From positions 1,364,001 to 1,428,000 of the forward strand of contig NC_069105.1 in assembly GCF_947172395.1 (NCBI RefSeq): a stretch of 64,000 nucleotides of DNA, given 5' to 3'. Below, in pieces: positions 56,148-64,000 of the stretch (its first letter is position 1; each line of letters begins with the position of its first letter). This DNA comes from Bicyclus anynana (lineage: Eukaryota > Arthropoda > Insecta > Lepidoptera > Nymphalidae). The notes under the pieces are model-generated. The model saw only the letters and a program-made list of their open reading frames with translations. It had not been told where the DNA came from and made no database searches. A program made the position numbers and the translations under genes.

Positions 56148-56345
56148 AAAAGATGCCATGTGGCACTCAGAAGATGTCGTTGGCGTGTGGAGCCGACCAG
56201 CGACGACCAAAAGATGCCATGTGGCACTCAAAAGATGTCGTTGGCGTGTGGAGCCGACCAGCGACGACCAAAAGATGCCATGTGGCACTCAAAATATGTC
56301 GTTGGCGTATGGAGCCGACCAGCGACCACCAAAAGATGTCGTTGG
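56148..56345 (+). repeat. 61-bp tandem repeat, ~3.2 copies
   Basis: AAAAGATGCCATGTGGCACT then GATGTCGTTGGCG and GGAGCCGACCAGCGA recur at 61-bp steps. The unit has no stop in any plus frame, so three overlapping frames stay open by construction. Confidence 0.9.
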
Positions 56346-56589
56346 CCTGAGGTGCCTTGTATAACGACCAACCTTGTCTATCCCCTGTGGACCACGGCGC
56401 TAGATAACCGCTTAGCACCACAGCATCGACCTTCCCAAACTCCCCTAGAGCCTTCTACGTGGATCTATCTCACCTGATTCCCTACCTATACTACACACCA
56501 CGTTATAACTGTATTCATATGAAAATTATGAGCAGTGTCTACGTGTACACAAAACACAACATACTTACTTATTTTATAATTATAATATT

Positions 56590-56720
56590 TATCTGTTGTC
56601 GCGTGGAGCGAGCAGTGTCAATATAAATTATTATTATCTGTTGTCGCGTGGAGCGAGCAGTGTACATATGAATCATTAGCTTTTGTCGCGTGTAGCAAGC
56701 AGTGTCAATATGAAATAAAC
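56590..56720 (+). repeat. ~42-45-bp tandem repeat, 3 copies
   Basis: TTGTCGCGTGGAGCGAGCAG-TGT at 56596 and 56641, and a diverged unit at 56683. Confidence 0.85.
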
Positions 56721-57005
56721 TTATGAATATTCTCTTTCTCAACATTCATAGCAAGTTTGTGTTGTCACACGTCTTATAGTTCAGCCTTGTCACGTTCAGC
56801 CAAGATAACTAAACATTTTAATTTTAGATACTAAAGTTCAGTCTTGTTTAAGGTAACTAACTATTCGAAAAACACAAGTTTCTAGATTCAAACAAAGCCT
56901 AGGTTAATTGTGAAAGTACCTAGCTTCAGAATTTTTTTTTTTTTTTTTATTTACAGAAAAGAACTGGAGGCGCTGCAGAGCACGCACCGCACGTCAGTAT
57001 GGCCG

Positions 57006-58020
57006 TGTCGTCGGGGAAGCTTGGCTCACTGAGGGCTCTATGGCCTCAGACCTAATAGTTGTCATGTTTCCTCTGTGGTTATTTCGAATCGACTTGTTAT
57101 CTAGTGCTCTGATCATTTTGCAGTCAAAATACTATTCCGTTTCGATTTAATTAATAATTAGTCTCTCAAGTAATGATGACAGGTGACAGCAGTAGAAAAG
57201 AAACTCTTTAGGTTCTGTGTTGAGATTTTGCTGTCGTAATGGTCAGCAAAATCTACGTTAATTAATTTAATAAATTTAGAATCAAGTTTTCATGTAATTA
57301 GGTTTTGATTATTTACTCTTGAAGTAATTAAGATTGTAAAACGTTACCACCATAACGAACGTGGCGGCGATCGACCAATAGGAGATCACGTAACTCTCAT
57401 CCAATGGCATCGCGTCCCAAATGGCGCGTACGCGTGTACTGTCACTGTGTATTCACTCTAGTGAGGCATCCTGCCTCCGTCTGTCTCCGTAGTCTGTTGA
57501 TTTAGTAATTCAGTTCTAATCGCGTTTTTAAGACGGAATAATCGTCTTCTACTTGTTAAGTATAGTGAAATAGTGAAATGTTAAGTAGTGTTAATACGAA
57601 AAGGAAAGTGATTAGTGACTTGGGTTATTAATTGGTTCAATTCTTTGTTGAGCAGCTTGAGGCGTCATGCTGCTTGTCGCGTTAGTGATTTTGTTCGATA
57701 ATGTTTCGTGATGAAGTAATTATTGATCTTAAATTGTTTACTGTGGGCATGGAGAGCATGTCGGGCAGGGTTGGTGAGTGTTTACTAGTATTAAAAGGCG
57801 CCTTTAAACCACACCCAATGGTCACAAGTCCTGGGACTTGCTCGATGTACTTCCTCTACCACAACTACCAGGGTAAAATAGTAAAATTAAGAGTAGTATT
57901 GTGTAAGCGATTAGTGAGGTTAAGCATAGCATACCTATTGTAATTGGCAGAGCCGATGACCAAGGTTAGGTCAGTGGTTCTGTCCATATTTTTATTAATG
58001 ACTCTACGATTATTACGACA
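57006..58020 (+). repeat. 3' LTR
   Basis: See the 5' LTR. Near identity implies insertion within the recent history of this lineage. Confidence 0.9.
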
Positions 58021-58046
58021 TATAGTAATTACGTGGTCCTATTTTT

Positions 58047-58132
58047 AGTGGTAGAGACCGTTTTGTTTGGAAGTCCATGCAAGAGGCCTATGTCAAGCAG
58101 TGGACGACCATCGGCTGATAATGATGATGATA
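58047..58132 (+). mobile_element. RTE LINE 3' fragment with target duplication
   Basis: 'GAGACCGTTTTGTTTGGAAG' to 'CATCGGCTGATAATGATGAT'. GTCCTATTTTT occurs on both sides (58036-58046 and 58133-58143), a plausible 11-bp target-site duplication. Confidence 0.75.
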
Positions 58133-58142
58133 AGTCCTATTT

Positions 58143-58830
58143 TTGACCGACTTCAAAAAAGGAGGAAGTTCTCAATTCGAGTGTATGTGTTTTTTTTGTA
58201 TGTATGTTACGCGATTACTCGAAGACGCCTGGACCGATTTGAATAATTCTTTTTTTGTGGGAAAGGGTATACTTCTGAGGGGGTCTATCTCCTTACGTCA
58301 GGATCTGATGATGTGATCCTGGAGAAATCGAGGGAAACTTCCAAGCCACGTTGGGCAATGAATCGCTGCAGTGAACAATACGTACCTTGTGATTGGGTTA
58401 GATTAATTTGTATTGATGAGAACGTTCCACCTCGTTGAGTTTTGACTATCATTAGAGGTGTGATGATGGAGACGAAGAACAGTTAATAGAATTCCTCAAC
58501 TGTTTACAGTAGTTACATTGTGATTGGGTTTCACTAATTTGTATTGATGAGGACTTTCCACCTATATGGGTTGTAACTTTCATTAGGAGTTATGGTTTGT
58601 AGCGTAATTTGGCAAAACATTTCTTGCCTAGATCTATATCTATTAAGACTACACTAAAATGGAAAAATAAAAAAAAATAATAAAAAAAATTAAACCGACT
58701 TCAAAAACATAAAACGTACCGACTAAATTAAACAACGATAAATAACATCATATATTATATTCCTGCTGCTTTGTTGTTGTTTACCTACTGATTAATTTGA
58801 AGGCGGTGCTAACCCGATAATGATATATTA
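58143..58830 (+). mobile_element. 'ACCGACTTC' interspersed element, copy 3
   Basis: TTTTGACCGACTTCAAAAAAG start, sub-repeats with TTTGTATTGATGAG, then AAACCGACTTCAAAAACA and TTTGAAGGCGGTGCTAACCC. It lacks the inverted second arm seen at 42832-43157. Confidence 0.65.
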
Positions 58831-58847
58831 ATTCAAGTCATATAAAG

Positions 58848-59022
58848 ATATCACAAGGATTAGCTTTTTTTGGACAGTGTTCGAATTAGCTGTAATTTGG
58901 TATTAAGATATATTACAGCCTGGATTAACACTTAAGCTACTTTTTATCCCGGAAAAATACATGGTTCCCCAGGGATTTGTAAAAAACTAAATTCCACACG
59001 GACGAAGTCGCGGGCGTCCGCT
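58848..59022 (+). mobile_element. Helitron (second subfamily), 3' part
   Basis: 'GGATTAACACTTAAGCTACT' then ACACGGACGAAGTCGCGGGC-GTCCGCTAGT. The 5' end is diverged. Confidence 0.7.
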
Positions 59023-59121
59023 AGTGTTTATATATTTTTAATAGTGTTCTATATTATATTTTGTATTTCATAAACACCGTTTAGAAAAAAAAGGAAAAAT
59101 AAATGAAAGAGAAATTGATAT

Positions 59122-59127
59122 TTTATT
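59122..59127 (-). terminator. Poly(A) signal of pacifastin gene 3
   Basis: AATAAA on the minus strand about 75 bp past the stop codon. Confidence 0.55.
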
Positions 59128-59201
59128 TTTTAATATATTGTCTGCAAGTTAGAAAATCACTGAATATCTTTTTTCGTCTACTTCCACTGTCTCCCATGCA
59201 C

Positions 59202-62185
59202 CTATCTGCGACCTGAAAAAAAGAAGAATACATTTTTCACTACTCTTGCTCAAAAACGTTGTCATATTACCACTCCACGGCGGGGCTAAACAAGCATATT
59301 AGCCTCTAGGGGTTAAAGTAATTTTGTTTTTTTAATTATTGTCTGTTACGAGTACTAGTCAAGTACCCGTAACAGACTTTATAACGAAGGAGGTTTTATT
59401 CGTAAATAGAATCATCCGGTAAGGCCTTTCTTCTTCTTCTTTTGGTTATATGGCTCCGCGCGTCGAGCGATTGAGCCAGAGGTAAGGTCCTGACTGTTTG
59501 ATAAAAATAAAACTTGGAATTGGAATAAAATGCAGCGTTCTTGTCTGTGGAATGCAGTTATTTTTTTTATTTGATTTTTATTGAGTTGCGAGTTTATAGA
59601 GCGATATTTGAAGACAAGGGTGTACGGTGTCTATGTGTGTAATACCTTTGCCTTTTCTTCATGGGAAAAAAATATATTAATAAAGAAAATAAAATTAAAG
59701 AGCGAGAACTTAAAAACAATTATTGTCGTGATTCGTGAATAATCTAATTACTTGATATTTTTAAGTTTCGCAACATTAATTGTTATGTCTTCATCTAGTG
59801 AGAATGGTGACCAGATGGGTTAAAAAAGGCTTACAAATTAAACACCTACTTACGAAAAATTTAATAAGTGGAGAAAAGAACAACAAGTGCATTCTTACTT
59901 ACAACTTGCGCATGGTATTTTTTTAAACAATTATCTAACATGTTTACCCCTCATACTCATTATTCAAATTCACTCTAGTCGGAAATTAAGTTACCGGGTA
60001 AAAGCATCTCCCCGAAACATCCAAAGTTGTAGCATTTTGTACCTACATTTTAATTTTCAAATAAAACAAAACATTGAATACTGTACCGAGTTATTTTATT
60101 TTCTCGCAATCGTAGTGAAAAGTATTGTGTAACACGCGGGGCTAAACCCATTATAAACTCGGTTTCTATTTAGGCGGCACTCGCCTTACAAATGCCCAAA
60201 AAATACCTCGTTTAAAATGGTTTTTTTTAGCCCCTTGTATAACAATCTACTATTATATCACTAGCCTACCCACAGTTTTCATTCCCGTGGTAATACGGGG
60301 ATAAAATATAGCCTATGTTACTCTCTGATAATGTAGCTTTCTGTTGGAGAGAAGGTTTTTAAATCAGTTCAGTTTTTTTTGAGTTTATTCGTTCTTCTAA
60401 TGCAAATCTTTTCTCTTCACAATACAAGTGTACACCTTTTACATGTACGAAGTTGAAAAATGTATAGATTTATTCATAATATTTTTCGGATTCGAAAATT
60501 TTAGGGATTTTTGTAAAACAGCTTTCTAGTTCTCTGGACATTGCTGCTCACAAAAGGCTCTACTATTAAGTTTTTATTTTTTATTCTTTACAAGTTAGCC
60601 CTTGACTAGAATCTCACCTGATGGTAAGTGATAATGCAAACATAGATCGAAGCGGGCTAATTTGTTAGGAGGAGGATGAAAATTCACGCTCTTTCGGGTT
60701 CTCCGCGGCATCGTACCGGAAAGCTAATTCTCTTGGCGGTACGTCTTCGTCGATAGGATTATAACTAGCCTTGGCCGAAGCTTCCCAACAACCAGATTTG
60801 GACCATTTAAGAAAACCTCAATCGACCCAGCTGGGGATCGAACCCCAGACCTCCATCTAGTAAATCCACTGCGCATACCACTGCGATAGGAAGCCGTCAA
60901 CTCTAAAGGATATGATGATGTCTCGGTAGCTCAACGGTAAAGGACCCGGACTCCTCACCGAGAGGTCGTGGTTCGATCACTGCTTGCTGGACTATTGACG
61001 TACCTACAGCAAAGCCTCTTCCAATTAATTAGAGGGGAATTGGAATATTGATCATATATTTTTTTAAAAGGATGATTTTTTTTTCTTTACAAGTTAGCCC
61101 TTGACTACAATCTCACCTGATGGCAATGCAATCTAAGATGGAAGCGAGCTAACTTGTTAGGAAGAGGATGAAAATCCACGCCCCTTTCGGTCTCTACACG
61201 ACATCGTACCGGAACACTAAGTCGCTTGGCGGTACGTCTTTGCCGGTAGGGTGGTAACTAGCCACGGCCGAAGGCTCCCACTAGTCGAATTACTTACAAC
61301 GCTTCTGCGTGCAGAGACTATTGCCATCATCCAAGCAGAAACAGGAGTTGCAATCGTGATCGTATACTGAGCCTGGTGTGCATGCCTCTGAAATAATAAT
61401 AAATAAATATCGCAGCTTTAGAATTCATCATTATCTACCCATATTCGGCTCACTGCTGAGCTCGAGTCTCCTCTGAGAATGAGAGGGGTTAGGCCAACAG
61501 TCCACCACGCTGGCCCAATGCGGATTGGCAGACTTCACACAGGTTTCCTCACGATGTTTTTCCTTCACCGTTTGAGATACGTGATATTTTTTTTTAAATG
61601 CACACAACTGAAAAGCTGGAGGTGCATTCCCCGGACCGGATTTGAACCCACACCCTCCGGAATCGGAGGCAGAGGTCATATTCACTGGGCTCGGAATTAT
61701 ACAGCCCTAATCCAAAATTTTTAGATTTTGACTTGTAGTCATAGAATCACTTACAATAATATACCCATCGATTATTAATAAAACATAGGCGTATTTTCGT
61801 GTAATTTGTTTCTTCCTGAATGTGTAAGTGCCGTAGGCTCCTTAGGGGCATGCATAGGCCTCAAAAGTGCTTGTAAACTAAGCCTAATTGAAATAAATGA
61901 ATTTTGAATTTTTTTGATGATTTCGGTAAGCCATAGTAAGTAATAAACAATTGTCTTTAAAGTCTGTAATTTTTTTCCCACCGCTCAAAGCGAAAAAAGT
62001 ATATACGTAACCATTTATTCTTTCTATCATATAATCTACAATATCTAATAGAACCCCATGAAACTTTAGTAACTGCAAATTTAGCATCCCGGTCTCCCCT
62101 ACTATTAAAATCGCTTTCATGCAAAAACCTTACCTTGAGGAGACCTGGCAACTATAGTATGTTTTGCGTGAGCCACAGAAACGAG
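59202..62185 (-). CDS. Pacifastin gene 3 (partial): single-domain serine protease inhibitor (P1 Gln)
   Basis: Exons on the minus strand: 62185-62134 (exon 2), 61387-61298 (exon 3) and 59212-59202 (exon 4). Exon 2 reads LVSVAHA then KHTIVARSPQ, the end of a signal peptide. Exon 3 is the complete domain: E-A-C, C-N-S-C-F-C, G, CTQKRC, spacing C-x9-C-N-x-C-x-C-x3-G-x3-C-T-x3-C. Exon 4 gives only R-R before TAG; in genes 1 and 2 the tail is 11 residues, and an old in-line TAG survives further on (about 59178-59180), so a stop appears to have shortened it. Exon 1 is not in the window: its place in intron 1 is occupied by a DNA transposon from 62251 on. P1 would be Gln, which is unusual for this family, so activity cannot be predicted. 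Whether exon 1 exists beyond the window decides gene versus pseudogene. Confidence 0.75.
59225..60260 (+). repeat. Intron-3 block inverted in gene 3
   Basis: 'GCTCAAAAACGTTGTCATAT', 'GTCTGTTACGAGTACTAG', 'GTAATACCTTTGCCTTTTC' and 'AACTCGGTTTCTATTTAGGC' match 46050-46440 and 53050-53200, but run opposite to the gene here. Confidence 0.65.
60262..60425 (-). mobile_element. Helitron fragment, intron 3 of gene 3
   Basis: 'GTAATACGGGGATAAAATAT' and 'AGCCTATGTTACTCTCTGAT'. Diverged 3' end CACTAGCC. Confidence 0.6.
60580..60898 (-). mobile_element. SINE-A, full length, intron 3 of gene 3
   Basis: From the T-rich tail complement to the head (CCACTGCGATAGGAAGCCGTC). B-box complement GGGGATCGAACCCC present. 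Confidence 0.85.
60923..61060 (+). mobile_element. tRNA-headed SINE, third type
   Basis: TGTCTCGGTAGCTCAACGGT (A box), GGTCGTGGTTCGATCACTGC (B box), body ending 'AATTAGAGGGGAATTGGAAT'. Same head type as 10640. Acceptor arms do not pair fully. Confidence 0.6.
61076..61280 (-). mobile_element. SINE-A, head missing, 18 bp from gene 3 exon 3
   Basis: T-run then 'TTTACAAGTTAGCCCTTGAC' to 'AACTAGCCACGGCCGAAGGC'. It sits just downstream of the exon 3 donor. Confidence 0.8.
61426..61690 (-). mobile_element. SINE-B, intron 2 of gene 3
   Basis: 'CATCATTATCTACCCATATT' to 'CATATTCACTGGGCTCGG'. Short internal deletion near 61540. Confidence 0.8.
61862..61911 (+). mobile_element. Jockey/CR1-like LINE 3' terminal fragment
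   Basis: 'AAAAGTGCTTGTAAACTAAG' and CCTAATTGAAATAAATGAAT match the ends at 8200 and 24900. Confidence 0.6.
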
Positions 62186-62250
62186 CTGAAAAACAAAATA
62201 CATTCAGTTACGCAGGGATATTTATAAAACTAAAAAATAATATATATATA

Positions 62251-64000
62251 TTAGGGTGTCCCTTATTTTTCAAAGTTTTAAATTTGTAACGCATAGGTCC
62301 TAGTTTTGTTCATTTGCCTCTAAAACACTCGAAAATAATTTTTTACCTTAATTGAAGAACGATAACCCGTGCCGACTGGCATCGAAACATTTTTATACAT
62401 AGTAGCGGCGCATACTCGCGGTATTTGTCATTTGTTGACATTTATTCTCACGATTAACACGTATCGTTTTACATTTAAAAGATGGCAGTGGATTTAAGAA
62501 GTAACAAAAAATGTATTTATTTAGTTAGTAACGCGAATTATCAAATAACAGGCGCAAAGTTACCGTCAAATCGTCAAGTTCTAGCAGTACTTTTGTTTAA
62601 CATTCGCGAAGTGAAATGGTCTGTTAGTGAAAGCGCTAATCTCGTCATTCGGGAGTATATTGTATATTGAAAAAAAGCTAGAATCCCTACCAGAGCTATA
62701 CCTAACTAGGTTAAAAACTTGTTGATCTTCACCATGCTTGGTTTGCTTTGATTATTTGACATAGCGCACGCTGATGCTTTAGAACGGATTAAAATTGAAG
62801 TAGACAAAATATTTTTACAAAAACAATGAGAACCAGAGCATCCAGGGTGTTTAGCGGGTGTAGACAAAGAGTTGGCCGAAAAAAAAGAAAGGGCAAGACA
62901 ATACAAATTAAATGAAGAGAAAAAAATATGTGAGCAAATGTATTATGGAGGTTTATCGTCATCAGTTAGAACGCAACATGTTATTCAAGCGGAGGGACAT
63001 CAAAAACAACTTACCAGCTCTAATGAAAGTTTTGAGGACCACTTGGCATCCACCTCTGTTTGAGAGGTGGATGTTGAGTGAGGGTAAGTTCAGAAACTAC
63101 TACAAAAAGAGGAAGGAAAGACTTCATCACGCCTAAGATAGTTGCAGCTTTAGATAGATGTCAATTAAGCATAAGGTATTCTGTCTATAAACTTCAGGCT
63201 GTGGTAGAAGCAGTAGATCTTGGCTGTGATGATTACCCGACAAACATGTCGTCTATTTAACGTATTCGCACACAGGGTCGAAAGGATAGATAGAGAGAGA
63301 GAGAGAAAGGATCTATTAAATCCGATTTTCAGAATAATATGCTTGAAATGGTGACCGTTCACTGGGATGCGATATTATTACCTGGACTTGATGTAAGAAG
63401 TTCTAAAGAAACGCCTGCCAATTTAAATTTCATTTGGAGAAATTTATAAATTGTTAATACTGTCTTATTTATTGTTGCAGGAAAATCATTAAGTGATTTT
63501 GTGTCTGTCAAGAATACAAATTTATTTAGTCGATTAAAAATTGATAGGGCGTTCCTCCAGACACCCATTTCTTGGGATGACATGGGGGATGGGGTGTTAC
63601 CTATACAGTAGCAAAAAGGAAAGTGCTTTCTTTAAGGGCTGTTAATGATACGGCTATAAAGAGCTATAAAACTTATGCAAAATTTTCGTGGTTTGATACT
63701 GCAAAGGAAGAGCAAAAGCAATTTTTTCTTCGTTGTGTTTAGGAGCATAGAACTCTGTACCCGGACTGTAAAAAGAGACTTATCCTAAAGAAACTATCCT
63801 GCCTGATCTGTAATTTTATCTTTTAATAAATATTTTATAAAAAATTGAGTATTTCAATTTATTTAGTTATATAACGGAAAGGGTCAAAAACCGGAATTTT
63901 TTAAATCTTCCGGGCCCTGTCGGCACGGGTTAACGTTAAGAATAAATTTTGTATTTAAGTTAGTCTAGGTAGTCTAAAAAGAAATAGGGGGTATGCGTTT
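62251..64000 (+). mobile_element. DNA transposon with long inverted repeats, decayed, cut by the window edge
   Basis: The left inverted repeat runs from TTAGGGTGTCCCTTATTTTT to about 62392. The right repeat runs from about 63905 off the window. Pairs include AACCCGTGCCGAC (62375) with GTCGGCACGGGTT (63919), and AACGCATA (62289) with TATGCGTT (63992). Inner parts are ~60-70% matched. The right repeat is ~40 bp short of its expected end. Inserted in intron 1 of pacifastin gene 3. Confidence 0.75.
62482..63825 (+). pseudogene. Broken transposase-like gene of an unnamed DNA transposon family
   Basis: Reading in changing frames: MAVDLRSNKKCIYLVSNANY, LPSNRQVLAVLLFNIREVKW (62482-62667); PGCLAGVDKELAEKKERARQ (about 62840-62905); TKRGRKDFITPKIVAALDRC, QLS (about 63090-63165); MLEMVTVHWDAILLPGL (about 63340-63390); KSLSDFVSVKNTNLFSRLKI (about 63484-63543); EEQKQFFLRCV, stop, EHRTLYPDCKKR (about 63708-63780). 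From memory these match, in order, an uncharacterised transposase found widely in invertebrates, whose central catalytic part should lie after HWD..LLP. That part is deleted here, and stops and frameshifts break the rest. It is not active. Superfamily not assigned. Confidence 0.6.

Larger units (their letters stand above)
54770..57005 (+). other. Interior of the LTR element
   Basis: A purine tract at 55055-55100, an ATG-initiated 26-codon stretch followed by a GT donor-like site at 55386-55464, and two tandem repeats (56148-56345, 56590-56720). A T18-ATTTACAG acceptor-like site stands at 56938-56957, and purine-rich 'CAGAAAAGAACTGGAGG' follows. Coding remains are not recognised. Confidence 0.6.
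53755..58020. mobile_element. Young LTR element without recognisable gag-pol
   Basis: Two 1,015-bp direct repeats (53755-54769, 57006-58020) flank a 2,236-bp interior. LTRs start TGTCG and end CGACA. Apparent 4-bp target duplication TATA, though the site is AT-rich. The interior carries stop codons in all frames and no RT, protease, integrase or capsid motif that I recognise. TGGTATCGCTCC, 7 nt after the 5' LTR, could be the primer-binding site. This is the layout of a large non-autonomous (LARD-like) LTR element that needs helper proteins. Transcription direction is unproven, though the PBS position suggests plus. Confidence 0.85.

Overview
This is a window of an insect nuclear genome, almost certainly a moth or butterfly. 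The evidence is AT-rich sequence dense with repeat families typical of Lepidoptera: short Helitrons that start TC and end CTAG, RTE LINEs ending in (GATGAT)n, and two abundant tRNA-headed SINEs. Protein genes are sparse and split by introns, so long ORFs mark transposons here rather than host genes. Family assignments rest on recalled family features and comparison within the window; no database search was possible.

The left two thirds (1-45 kb) holds no host protein gene that I can support. It is layered with Helitrons on both strands, RTE and Jockey/CR1-like LINE 3' ends, SINEs (called A and B here), satellites and fold-back repeats. The one confident RNA gene is tRNA-Gln(CUG) at 21.14 kb. 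A 5'-truncated LINE at 36.5-38.9 kb still has a long open reverse-transcriptase frame.

The right third (46-62.2 kb) holds the main host content: a previously unremarked cluster of three small pacifastin-type serine-protease-inhibitor genes, assembled here by hand from short exons. Gene 2 (minus, 46002-49869) and gene 1 (plus, 50894-53263) are complete, head to head, and encode secreted 71- and 72-residue precursors with one six-cysteine domain each. Gene 3 (minus, 59202-62185) lacks exon 1 within the window. All share one architecture: exon 1 starts the signal peptide, exon 2 ends it, exon 3 is the inhibitor domain and exon 4 is a short tail. The predicted P1 residues differ (Lys, Leu, Gln), which suggests inhibitors of different proteases. 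Gene 1 appears to use a GC-AG intron. In gene 2 the 3' half of the domain exon with its splice donor has been amplified into a 120-bp tandem array.

Between genes 1 and 3 lies a young LTR element (53755-58020) with almost identical 1,015-bp LTRs and no recognisable gag-pol. The right edge (62251-64000) is a decayed DNA transposon with long inverted repeats, inserted in intron 1 of gene 3 and running off the window.
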